Shown here one piece after another: positions 23,843-29,699 of a DNA stretch of 30,611 bases (position 1 is its first letter; each line of letters opens with the position of its first letter). Position numbers and translations under genes: made by a program. Source of the stretch: a virus; the IMG/VR virus record IMGVR_UViG_3300010370_000155, positions 1-30,611 of that record; one strand, given 5' to 3'. The notes beneath the pieces are model-generated. The model was not told where the DNA came from and ran no database searches. It saw only the letters and a program-made list of their open reading frames with translations.

Positions 23843-24433
23843 TCAGTAATCCCAGCGTACCCGTGGCTTGCCAGCACGTATGCCCAGATGGACAAACCCG
23901 CGGTCTGCGCCGTAACCAACTGAGTAAGGCCAGTACTGATCACAGAAATCTTGAACCCGATGGATGCTGGCACCGTCGACGTAGAAGTCCACAGCGCCAG
24001 TGTCACGACGGTCGTAGAGGTGTTCGCTGTTGGTGGCACCTCCGCAAGCCCGGTTGATAGCAGGGGGCCTGTAGCCGCTTGTGATGATCACAGGCTTGCT
24101 GCCAAAGGCAGAGCGCACACGCTCTAAGAACTGCGCCAACACCACTGCTGTGTCGCATTGGTATTGATACTGAAAGCGACGGTCCTCGCTGTTCAGTGCA
24201 AACTCGCCGTAGGTGATGTGCGGCGTGATCTTGATGGAGAACGACGACGCAGGGGTAAATACAACAGCTTGTGTTGGCTGTAAATCCTTGGGTTTTGGCG
24301 CTGCACGGTATAGCTCAGCAAACTCACTGACCTGATCTGGCGTCAGCTTTTGCTGCAGGGCGTTCCAAGCCGCCATTTGGTGTGGCAAGGCTTTGTATGC
24401 CTTGGCAGCGTCAGTCAGCCGGATTGTGCCCAT
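23843..24433 (-). CDS. M15-type peptidase, endolysin candidate
   Basis: I start at ATG 24433 (MGTIRLTDAA), giving 196 residues; an upstream in-frame ATG at 24505 would overlap the previous gene more deeply. The C-terminal half is a zinc peptidase of the M15 (D-Ala-D-Ala carboxypeptidase-like) type. It has ITSGYRPPAINR (about residues 117-128), SEH with H138, AVDF with D149 and FVHLG with H182, giving the His-Asp-His zinc set. The N-terminal ~75 residues are helical with a P/K linker. Such enzymes cut peptidoglycan cross-links and serve as phage endolysins. There is no signal peptide, so it would need a holin, consistent with the small membrane genes at 22320-23273. Confidence 0.8.
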   Translation of the reverse strand: MGTIRLTDAAKAYKALPHQMAAWNALQQKLTPDQVSEFAELYRAAPKPKDLQPTQAVVFTPASSFSIKITPHITYGEFALNSEDRRFQYQYQCDTAVVLAQFLERVRSAFGSKPVIITSGYRPPAINRACGGATNSEHLYDRRDTGAVDFYVDGASIHRVQDFCDQYWPYSVGYGADRGFVHLGIRAGKPRVRWDY

Positions 24434-24668
24434 GGATTGCGAGGGGGTCTTTGGGGAAGATCTGGCAGTTGGAGACCTTAAAGGGCAGCCGCTCCCATAC
24501 ATCACAGCTCATGGCGATCTCCCATGCCATGTCTTCCGTTTCAGCCATGACAATGGTCTGGAACGAACCCTTTTCCTTGTTGCCGTCGTAGCCAACAAAG
24601 ACACCAGGCAGACGAATCACCCAGGCCCTAGGCCGTGGAGCGAGATCTGGACGGGATCCAACTGCCAT
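24411..24668 (-). CDS. Hypothetical protein (85 aa) between terL and peptidase
   Basis: I use the ATG at 24668 (MAVGSRPDLAPRPRAWVIRL), which has AAGG upstream; an ATG at 24719 lies deeper in terL. The 85-residue product has a short beta-type core (WVIRLPGVFVGYDG, FQTIVMAETEDMAWEIA) and a C-terminal half with CDVWERLPFKV. It overlaps the end of terL by 41 bases and the peptidase start by 23. It is not recognised. A small protein after the large terminase is common in T7-like phages, but I see no match to T7 19.2/19.3/19.5. Confidence 0.62.
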   Translation of the reverse strand: MAVGSRPDLAPRPRAWVIRLPGVFVGYDGNKEKGSFQTIVMAETEDMAWEIAMSCDVWERLPFKVSNCQIFPKDPLAIHGHNPAD

Positions 24669-26373
24669 TTGCTGGTGCCTTAGGAAGGTCCGCAAGAGAA
24701 ATGCCAAGAAATTGAGCATCGAGTGCGCCGTGCAAATTCCCCATGAACGCTTCCAGTTCTAGATCCCACAACTCCGACTGTCGCTCCCTGATGGCTCTGT
24801 CTTCATCAATGGCCAGGGACTCGTTCCAGTACTCAACAGCACCGGCCAGGGCGTCTAAGCGGTCGTCGTGCTGCAGGCAGTTCTTGTCGACGGTGATGTG
24901 GGTGAGTTGGTGGAACAACTGGTAGGCCAGTTGCTTCTCAATTGATTCCTGCTCTCGTCCCTTGGTGTCGTTTTCAATGACGGAACGGTTAATGACCAGC
25001 CGGTGTTGGTTCATGACCGGCTCTAGGGCGTTAATGATCCGTCGTTCCTTCTGCATGTTGGAGCGACGGGGCTCAATGGTGCAGGGGTGGTGGACCTGCA
25101 GATAGGGCTTCAACAGGTTTTCCAGCATGCCTTGGCCAAACTGGTCTTCCAGGAGGATCAGGTTGACCTTGTTGCGTTTGGCAGCCTTGGCCATGGACTC
25201 CAAAACGGTGTCGGAGTAGCCATCACGGAAGGCACCGACCTCCAAGACGTAGAGGTTGCCGTTGAGTTGGGCGACGATGGCGTAGGCGGTCTCGTCAGAA
25301 CCCCGTCCAGAGGGGTCAATGAACATGACTACGCCTTGAAACTCAAGCCAGTTGCCGTGGATGTAGGCCGGACGGTGGTAGAAGTCACCGCTGAAACCCA
25401 CCGCGGGCAGGTCGGTAATGCGGTATTCGGCACCAGACGACCAGACGACTTTCTCTGGCCCGTGATCCGATACCTCTAAGACAATCAGGTCCGACAAACG
25501 GAGCGGGAAACGCTCCAAGTCGGACAAGCTGGTGTCCAGCTGGAACTGCAACGCAAACGCAGAGCGGCCATACGACGCTTCACGCTCCAGCAGGTCCAGT
25601 TCAGAAAAGCGACCAGGGTCTGTTGGCTTACCAACCAGGTCATTGGCGTCCCCTGCAATGACCGGAGCCAAGGCTTCACCGTATTTCTCAGGTTTTTCCG
25701 GGTACCTGGCAGGCCAAATGCGGGCTTCATAGCCCCGTAGACGGAGCTTGTTGTAGATGGATTCTTCAGTTTGTGGGGTGCCAAGGAACATGACTTCCCC
25801 GCCAGGCTTGAGGATGGCGTTGAACTCACCGACGCAGTTCAACAGCTTCTCCCTCATGCCAACTGTCCAGCTGGTATTGGGTACTTCAACGTCATCCGGC
25901 AGGATCAGGTCGGCACGGGAACCCGTGAGCTGACCAAAGACACCCACTGACTTGACCGATGGGCTCTGATCTGGAATAGCAGGCCTGACATCAAAGCGGT
26001 TTGCTGCAGATCGCTGTTCATCACGGTCTGGCTCCAGACATTGGAGCAATGGCATCTCACGGATTAAGCGCAAACAGAACTGAGCAAAGTCATCAGCCCG
26101 TGTCTTGGAGGCTGATACGACCATGATCTTTTTCTGTGGGTCATTGCGCAGTAACCACAACACATAGGCCGCGGCCATCCATGACTTACCGACACCACGG
26201 AAGGCTTCCACGATCCGCCGCTTGGGACCGTGTTGCATGAAATGAGCAATATCCAGCTGGATTGGCGTTGGATCCGGCAGACCTAAATGACGCCAGACAA
26301 CAACAAGAAAATACCGGAAGTCATCATTAAACGGCTCAGGAAGCGGTTGAAAGCCAACAGTAGGCTTAGCCAT
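24628..26373 (-). CDS. terL: Terminase large subunit (T7 gp19-like)
   Basis: 581 residues (T7 gp19 is 586). It is the ATPase-nuclease motor that pumps DNA into the capsid through the portal and cuts the concatemer. Motifs seen in order: Walker A FRGVGKSW (58-65), Walker B ADLILPDDVE (154-163), and the coupling motif FLGTPQTEES (196-205). The nuclease acidic residues follow at D353 (FIDPSGRG), E409/D410 (LLEDQFGQG) and D503/D504 (HDDRLDAL). All key residues are present. It is on the minus strand, opposite to the virion genes, and its ATG overlaps the TAA of the 103-aa gene. In T7 the gene is co-directional with the tail genes. Confidence 0.96.
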   Translation of the reverse strand: MAKPTVGFQPLPEPFNDDFRYFLVVVWRHLGLPDPTPIQLDIAHFMQHGPKRRIVEAFRGVGKSWMAAAYVLWLLRNDPQKKIMVVSASKTRADDFAQFCLRLIREMPLLQCLEPDRDEQRSAANRFDVRPAIPDQSPSVKSVGVFGQLTGSRADLILPDDVEVPNTSWTVGMREKLLNCVGEFNAILKPGGEVMFLGTPQTEESIYNKLRLRGYEARIWPARYPEKPEKYGEALAPVIAGDANDLVGKPTDPGRFSELDLLEREASYGRSAFALQFQLDTSLSDLERFPLRLSDLIVLEVSDHGPEKVVWSSGAEYRITDLPAVGFSGDFYHRPAYIHGNWLEFQGVVMFIDPSGRGSDETAYAIVAQLNGNLYVLEVGAFRDGYSDTVLESMAKAAKRNKVNLILLEDQFGQGMLENLLKPYLQVHHPCTIEPRRSNMQKERRIINALEPVMNQHRLVINRSVIENDTKGREQESIEKQLAYQLFHQLTHITVDKNCLQHDDRLDALAGAVEYWNESLAIDEDRAIRERQSELWDLELEAFMGNLHGALDAQFLGISLADLPKAPANGSWIPSRSRSTA

Positions 26374-26684
26374 TAAGCCTTACTGATTTTGACGGCAACA
26401 GTACCGCCATTGATTGCTGTGATGTTGACCCGTACATAGGCCGCGGCGTCTGCTACGTGTTTATGGATCACAACACCATTAGTCAGGTCTGCTTTTTTAG
26501 AGGTTTCATCGGCATACCAGTTGATGTTGTCAAGGGAGTCCTGAAACTCGAGGTTGACCTTATTGGCACCAGTAAGACCTGTGATAACAGCTTGAAACGC
26601 AACGCAGTTGCCATCAGAAATGACAGAAGGCGTTGCCCCAATAGCAGTAAACGACCCAAGGTCAGTAACAACAGGGAAAACCAT
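26373..26684 (-). CDS. Beta-rich small protein between terS and terL (103 aa)
   Basis: 103 residues, dominated by alternating hydrophobic/polar stretches that suggest a beta sandwich (FQAVITGLTGANKVNLEFQ, SLDNINWYADET, YVRVNITAINGGTVAVKIS). It has no catalytic motif. This looks like a decoration, neck or fibre-type virion protein rather than a packaging enzyme. Its start overlaps the stop of the small-terminase gene and its stop overlaps the terL start, so all three are coupled. I cannot name the family; an Ig-like virion protein is my best guess. Confidence 0.7.
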   Translation of the reverse strand: MVFPVVTDLGSFTAIGATPSVISDGNCVAFQAVITGLTGANKVNLEFQDSLDNINWYADETSKKADLTNGVVIHKHVADAAAYVRVNITAINGGTVAVKISKA

Positions 26685-26935
26685 CAGCCTGCTCTGCGAT
26701 TACGTGGATGCATCGTCACCACATTCTGTATGTCTGGCAACGAAGCGACCAGATCACCAAATGGTGTGCCTTGTACTGGCTGAGCACTGATGGCGTTGTC
26801 CTTCAAAAACTGCCGAAGGATTCCTAGTTCTGCTGTAGTGATCGACCCATCATCCAACTTGGCTTTGAGGTGATACGCCAGGTCGGCATGAAGAGACGAC
26901 AACAGCTCAGTGGTGTCGTTGTTCTTTCGGGCCAT
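26684..26935 (-). CDS. terS: Terminase small subunit (T7 gp18-like)
   Basis: 83 residues, close to T7 gp18 (89). Helical N-terminal part (TELLSSLHADLAYHLKAKL), then TTAELGILRQFLKDNAIS, which is the typical segment of T7-type small terminases. A less ordered C-terminus ends in basic residues (PRNRRAG). The small subunit recognises concatemer DNA and regulates the motor. It lies two genes upstream of terL with translational coupling in between. A G-rich run (AAGGGGGG on the minus strand) about 10 bases upstream of the ATG may serve as ribosome site. The call is based on size, motif and neighbourhood. Confidence 0.8.
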   Translation of the reverse strand: MARKNNDTTELLSSLHADLAYHLKAKLDDGSITTAELGILRQFLKDNAISAQPVQGTPFGDLVASLPDIQNVVTMHPRNRRAG

Positions 26936-26986
26936 GAATGGGCCCCCCTTGGTGGTGGTGGTATGCCCCTTGAGCTTAACGACACA

Positions 26987-27010
26987 CCCCAGTGTTCACT
27001 GCTACTGGGG
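26987..27010 (-). promoter_or_regulatory. Hairpin upstream of terS
   Basis: Perfect 7-bp inverted repeat CCCCAGT / ACTGGGG with a 10-base loop, in the 162-base gap between the 55-aa gene and terS. There is no T run after it on either strand. It may be an operator, a processing site or part of a terminase recognition site. Confidence 0.45.
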
Positions 27011-27015
27011 ATCTG

Positions 27016-27060
27016 GGGAAAGAAGGGGGAGTCAGTCACCCACCACAGGCCCTGACTCCC
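27016..27060 (-). terminator. Possible attenuator between regulator and packaging genes
   Basis: Perfect 9-bp inverted repeat GGGAGTCAG (27027-27035) / CTGACTCCC (27052-27060). Read leftward it is followed by CCTTCTTTCCCC, a weak T-containing tract. It could partly end transcripts of the regulator operon before terS. The strand preference is uncertain. Confidence 0.4.
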
Positions 27061-27097
27061 AGCCCCTGCAGAGGTGGGCTACAGGGAACAGTAGCAG

Positions 27098-27265
27098 CTA
27101 GACGACACCCGTCAGGTCTTGCCGCAGTTTCTCCAGCGGTTTTGCCCGTTGCTTGGCCATTTCAGCATCCATCTGCTCACGGAAACACAGCTCCGCCTCC
27201 CACTGCTGCCACTCATCAGGGGACGACTCAGGTTCTATGGCTTTGTTGTGGTGACTAGACCCCAT
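27098..27265 (-). CDS. Hypothetical protein (55 aa)
   Basis: I start at ATG 27265, which overlaps the regulator stop by 11 bases, giving 55 residues. A longer version from 27319 would share 65 bases with the regulator. The product is acidic at first (EPESSPDEWQQWEAELC), then a basic helix (MAKQRAKPLEKLRQDL). It is unrecognised. It is coupled to the upstream winged-helix gene, so a partner or regulatory role is possible. Confidence 0.6.
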   Translation of the reverse strand: MGSSHHNKAIEPESSPDEWQQWEAELCFREQMDAEMAKQRAKPLEKLRQDLTGVV

Positions 27266-27632
27266 TGATAGCCGACTCAAACAGCTTCCACAGGTAAGCC
27301 CGTTTGCTCCTGCCACCACAGGACACCAGCTTTGGGTTCGGCAGGATGCACGACTGGCCGCTGACGCTATCCCGCCACTTCACCAGCAGCATCTCCTTCT
27401 GCAACCGGCTGATGCTGTTCACCGTCTGCGTGTAGTTCATCTCAAGCTGGTCAGCCAGGTGCCGCACCGTGACCTCTGCATACCCCTTCCTGGGCTCCAC
27501 AAACGACACCACAGCCCAAAACACCTTCATGTCAGACCCACTAAGAGCCCTGCTCCTCAGTCGCTCTACGACTCGTCCAGCGTCCTCCAGATGAACCATT
27601 GCAAATCTCTCGGAAGGCCATTTAGGGTGCAT
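27255..27632 (-). CDS. Winged-helix DNA-binding protein (RepL/MarR-like), leader gene of the minus operon
   Basis: 125 residues from ATG 27632, which has AGGAG about 8 bases upstream. The central part reads as a winged helix: SDMKVFWAVVSFV (helix), VTVRHLADQLEMNYTQTVNSISRLQKEML (helix-turn-helix) and KWRDSVSG...ILPNPKLVSCGG (wing). It continues into RSKRAYLWKLF. The NPKLV-GG-R-YLWKLF end resembles RepL-type phage/plasmid proteins. It is the first gene of the leftward operon and directly follows a sigma70-like promoter and a hairpin covering its own ribosome site. Autoregulation of the packaging/lysis operon is a reasonable inference. Confidence 0.75.
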   Translation of the reverse strand: MHPKWPSERFAMVHLEDAGRVVERLRSRALSGSDMKVFWAVVSFVEPRKGYAEVTVRHLADQLEMNYTQTVNSISRLQKEMLLVKWRDSVSGQSCILPNPKLVSCGGRSKRAYLWKLFESAINGV

Positions 27633-27634
27633 AG

Positions 27635-27647
27635 GTCAGCTCCTGAC
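27635..27647 (-). promoter_or_regulatory. Hairpin over the regulator's ribosome-binding site
   Basis: Perfect inverted repeat GTCAG-CTC-CTGAC on the plus strand. In the leftward mRNA this places part of the AGGAG ribosome site in a 3-base loop, 2 bases from the ATG at 27632. It could limit translation of the winged-helix gene or serve as an operator. Confidence 0.45.
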
Positions 27648-27671
27648 TGACACGCCCCTGCTCTGACTGCT

Positions 27672-27696
27672 GACCGGGTTTTGAGCCAACCCAGTC
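27672..27696 (-). promoter_or_regulatory. Leader hairpin of the minus operon
   Basis: GACCGGGTT (27672-27680) pairs with AACCCAGTC (27688-27696) over 9 positions with one mismatch that becomes a T-G wobble in the leftward RNA. The loop is 7 bases. It lies between the predicted promoter and the first gene. No T tract follows, so it is not a simple terminator. Confidence 0.45.
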
Positions 27697-27719
27697 GGCA
27701 GAAGGGGTTTTACTTGCAG

Positions 27720-27748
27720 AAACTAAACCCCCCTGTTCAAAGCGTCAA
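27720..27748 (-). promoter_or_regulatory. Sigma70-like promoter of the leftward operon
   Basis: On the minus strand, TTGACG (-35; plus coordinates 27743-27748) and TAGTTT (-10; 27720-27725) are separated by exactly 17 bases. Transcription would start near 27712, leaving a leader of about 80 bases before the winged-helix gene. This is the best host-type promoter I can see in the window. The spacer contains a run of six G. Confidence 0.6.
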
Positions 27749-27973
27749 CGCAACCCACCACACCCACTGGCCTCACGACGCCTCTCTCTATTGATCTCTT
27801 CTTAAGACCCTTCTAGTGGAAATCCACAAGCCATCCCATGGCCCATCCATGGCTTGGTCTCCCTTTATCCCCCTCCCTCCCTTACCCCTGACCCACTAAG
27901 ACCAACCAAAGACCAACTCCAGTTTTTGGTGGAAAAATCTGTGGGGCTTACGCACTATGGCTGACCGGTCGTC

Positions 27974-27989
27974 ACCCCCCATGGGGGGT
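27974..27989. repeat. 16-base perfect palindrome, six C and six G arms
   Basis: ACCCCCC followed by ATGGGGGGT, a perfect palindrome in the divergent region. An 8-base palindrome GACCGGTC lies 3 bases upstream. It may be an operator, a cruciform, or a mark near the genome end. It is not followed by T residues, so a terminator is unlikely. Confidence 0.65.
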
Positions 27990-28293
27990 CTTGCGCCCGT
28001 GTGACATAGGCGGCCAGGGGGGGCAGATAGGCAACACCAGCCGCAACAGCAGGCCCAAAAGCCTTGCGGGACAATGGGTTACAAGGGACAGCAGATCCCA
28101 CGGGGACCAGCAGGAGGCCAACCGTCGCCAGCCCTGCACAGTGGGCGAGCCTGGGGTTCTCCTGCTGTCTCTGTTGTTGGCCGCCCCTTGCCTCAGCGGT
28201 CTTGGGCCTGAAACGGTGCGCCATCGTTGGTAGTGGTTAGGATGGGGTCAGCCTTGGGGGACCAGGGCTCACCCACCACAAGCACATCGACAA

Positions 28294-28557
28294 ATGAAGA
28301 CGCATACGGTGACCGAGGTCGTCCAAGATTTGGCCGACTGGTCGGAGAACTGCGAACGGCCTACGCCGTTTGGTTTGTTCTTGGATTTAGTGGGTTGGAG
28401 TGAGGAGATTTTTGGTTGCAACCTTTGTGATGGCCAGCTGCCAAGCCTTGGTTATGTCGAGGCAGGGAAGCTGGCTGCAGCCTTGGGAGCATGGTCGGAT
28501 AGGCCACGCGACGTAGAGGCAGCCATTGAGGCAGTTATGGGCAGGGAGGTTCAGTGA
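28294..28557 (+). CDS. Hypothetical early protein (87 aa)
   Basis: 87 residues, mixed helix, W- and acid-rich (VVQDLADWSENCE, FLDLVGWSEEIFG), with two cysteines (CNLC) and a helical end (VEAAIEAVMGREVQ). It is not recognised. It is the first gene of the rightward cluster, after a region with an ACCCACCAC motif 15 bases before the ATG. No strong ribosome site is seen. Its TGA overlaps the ATG of the next gene. Small unknown proteins at this place are usually early host-takeover factors in T7-like phages; that is inference. Confidence 0.72.
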   Translation: MKTHTVTEVVQDLADWSENCERPTPFGLFLDLVGWSEEIFGCNLCDGQLPSLGYVEAGKLAAALGAWSDRPRDVEAAIEAVMGREVQ

Positions 28558-28694
28558 TGGACCGCCAGACCTTGCCCGTAGCGGTTCTGGTGACCCTGGG
28601 GAGCGCAGTTTTGTGGCTGCTGGCCCTGGGGGAACTAGCCCGCCAGCCGGTGACCCATACCGGCACTCAACCCATCCACCACACAAGCCAATAA
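28557..28694 (+). CDS. Small single-span membrane protein (45 aa)
   Basis: The ATG overlaps the preceding TGA (TGATG). The 45-residue product has MDRQTLP, one clear membrane segment (about residues 7-24, VAVLVTLGSAVLWLLALG), then ELARQP and a polar H/T/Q tail. Its orientation and function are unknown. The next gene lies in the -1 frame and overlaps or follows it without a standard start after this stop. Confidence 0.62.
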   Translation: MDRQTLPVAVLVTLGSAVLWLLALGELARQPVTHTGTQPIHHTSQ

Positions 28695-28999
28695 ACGGAC
28701 TCAAGACCTACTGGGGGAAATGGTTTCAAGGTCGGGCGGCAATCAGCCGCCTACCTGAAGCCTGTATTGAGGACTGCTCAGCCCAGGGCCCTGTCGATGA
28801 GGCAGTGGCCTACTGGGTAAGCAGACTCAACCTAGAAGCCCCGGCATGGCTCCTTAGGGAGCATCTGGAGGGGTACGGCGCATGGGATGCCGCCGACCTT
28901 TGCGACCACAAGGCCAACCTTGAGCGTTTGCTCTGGACATGGGCTTGTGACTGCAAGGAGAACGGCGACCCTGATTACCTTCCCTACTTGGGAAGCTGA
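28613..28999 (+). CDS. Hypothetical protein (start uncertain)
   Basis: The frame is open from 28526 to the TGA at 28997-28999. The convincing part begins around INGLKTYWGKWFQGRA (from about 28691). It continues as a helical, acidic, W/C-containing protein (LEAPAWLLREHLEGYGAWDAADL, LLWTWACDCKENGDPDYLPYL). No ATG, GTG or TTG lies between the membrane gene's stop and that part. The nearest in-frame start is GTG 28613, inside the membrane gene, giving 128 residues with a G/P-rich N-terminus. A -1 frameshift from the membrane gene or a non-standard start is the alternative. It is not recognised. Confidence 0.62.
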   Translation: MAAGPGGTSPPAGDPYRHSTHPPHKPINGLKTYWGKWFQGRAAISRLPEACIEDCSAQGPVDEAVAYWVSRLNLEAPAWLLREHLEGYGAWDAADLCDHKANLERLLWTWACDCKENGDPDYLPYLGS

Positions 29000-29007
29000 C
29001 CCACCAC

Positions 29008-29027
29008 GGGCCCCAGCAATGGGGCCC
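29008..29027. repeat. GC hairpin GGGCCCC-AGCAAT-GGGGCCC
   Basis: Perfect 7-bp stem with a 6-base loop, 8 bases after the stop of the preceding gene and directly following an ACCCACCAC copy. There is no T tract, so it is not a standard terminator; it could be an mRNA-processing or stabilising element. It resembles the stem and loop of the terminator at 29318-29336. Confidence 0.6.
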
Positions 29028-29050
29028 ACCACCACACCCGCCACAGACCA

Positions 29051-29311
29051 ATGCCAAAGCTCACCACACTGCTCACACCCGAGGTCGTTAAGCCTTGGAC
29101 CACGGACCACAAACCAAGCCCGCAACTGATGGCTGACATCAGGGCAGGCATCAGCAATCTGGACCGCTTAGGAGCCACCAGGGTGGCTGACTGGTGGTCG
29201 TATGAACTGCACCACGTCAGCGGCTACCCAAACCTCAAGCGGTGGACCGTTGGGGCCCTTGCCCTGATTGAGCGAGACGTGATGCAGGCTGAACTTGAAG
29301 CCAGCTGCTGA
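29051..29311 (+). CDS. Hypothetical protein (86 aa)
   Basis: 86 residues. It has a short basic/proline start (PKLTTLLTPEVVKPW), then a helical body with SPQLMADIRAGISNL, VADWWSYELHHVSGYPN and LIERDVMQAELEASC. It is not recognised. The ATG lies 23 bases after a GC hairpin, without a strong ribosome site. A strong terminator begins 6 bases after the stop, closing this part of the cluster. Confidence 0.72.
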   Translation: MPKLTTLLTPEVVKPWTTDHKPSPQLMADIRAGISNLDRLGATRVADWWSYELHHVSGYPNLKRWTVGALALIERDVMQAELEASC

Positions 29312-29317
29312 CCACCA

Positions 29318-29345
29318 GGGGCCCGCAATGGGCCCCCTTTTTTTT
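29318..29345 (+). terminator. Rho-independent terminator
   Basis: 7-bp GC stem GGGGCCC (29318-29324) / GGGCCCC (29330-29336), loop GCAAT, then C and eight T. It is the strongest terminator in the window. It divides the rightward small-gene cluster. Confidence 0.92.
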
Positions 29346-29382
29346 ACCCAAACGGCAGCAGCAGCGGACCGGTGGTCGTTGC

Positions 29383-29450
29383 TTGTGTTGCCCGTGGTCT
29401 CAGATGTGAATCACGGGCAGTAACGAAGCCATGGGTTTGTGTTGCCCATG
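29383..29450 (+). repeat. Repeated 14-mer TTGTGTTGCCCRTG with two hairpins
   Basis: TTGTGTTGCCCGTG (29383-29396) and TTGTGTTGCCCATG (29437-29450) are spaced 54 bases apart. Each is part of its own inverted repeat: TGCCCGTG/CACGGGCA (29389-29396 with 29412-29419) and CATGGG/CCCATG (29430-29435 with 29445-29450). They sit in the 196-base gap after the terminator and before the next gene, where a promoter is expected. They could be phage promoters or operator sites. Confidence 0.6.
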
Positions 29451-29507
29451 CTGCAGACAGCACCATTATGGGTGGGCTCCAATAAGGGGCGCACACCCAC
29501 CACACCG

Positions 29508-29699
29508 ATGGACAAACCGCATGTGTTGCTCCTCAAAGCAGCAGCACGACTCCACGCTGATGGCCATGCAGCCTTGGCACAGGACATTCACCACCTAGCC
29601 AGGCGGTGGACACCACATGAATACCAAGAACAAGTGACGGACACGTCGTCACCTACCTTCATCACCCTTCAACAGCAACACCCAATACACGACCTATGA
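29508..29699 (+). CDS. Hypothetical protein (63 aa)
   Basis: I use ATG 29508 (MDKPHVLLLKAAARLHADGH), 5 bases after an ACCCACCAC copy; an upstream in-frame TTG at 29439 would start inside the hairpin repeat. The 63-residue product is helical and H/A/L-rich at first (AALAQDIHHLARRW), then polar (T, S, Q, H). It is not recognised. Its TGA overlaps the ATG of the next gene (ATGA). Confidence 0.65.
   Translation: MDKPHVLLLKAAARLHADGHAALAQDIHHLARRWTPHEYQEQVTDTSSPTFITLQQQHPIHDL

Larger units (their letters stand above)
27633..28293. other. Long divergent non-coding region
   Basis: About 660 bases between the leftward packaging operon and the rightward small-gene cluster, with no gene I can defend. 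It holds the leftward promoter and leader hairpins (27635-27748), a GTGGA-AA-TCCAC hairpin (27816-27827), and an inverted repeat CAAGCCAT/ATGGCTTG (27827-27834 with 27849-27856). It also has TCTTAAGA (27800-27807), C-rich tracts (27860-27900), GACCGGTC (27963-27970) and a 16-base palindrome (27974-27989). Two copies of ACCCACCAC occur, at 27753 and 28271. In the T7 plan this is where packaged DNA ends would lie, so it may include the terminal repeat. Opposing ORFs of 80-89 codons at 27955-28233 are not convincing. Confidence 0.55.
27038..29503 (+). repeat. Dispersed 9-mer ACCCACCAC, five exact copies
   Basis: Exact copies start at 27038, 27753, 28271, 28999 and 29495, and a one-mismatch copy (GCCCACCAC) at 29024. 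All lie outside, or at the very end of, coding sequence. Two are just upstream of gene starts (28294 and 29508), and the one at 28999 begins on a stop codon and leads into a GC hairpin. They may bind a regulator or be part of a transcription signal. Confidence 0.6.

Noticed and set aside
27949-27961. TTACGCACTATGG, which resembles part of the T7 promoter
   Set aside because: Only the CACTAT-GG core matches, there is a single copy, and no repeated version was seen before other genes as expected for a phage promoter.
27955-28233. Opposing ORFs (89 aa minus, 80 aa plus) in the divergent region, and a 45-codon ATG frame near 28075
   Set aside because: Three overlapping frames are equally open, none has a ribosome site, and none resembles a known protein. 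The minus product has hydrophobic stretches and could be real, but the evidence is too weak.
29439-29507. Longer version of the 63-aa gene from an upstream TTG
   Set aside because: It would start within the twin-hairpin repeat and add residues of unlikely composition; ATG 29508 is the natural start.
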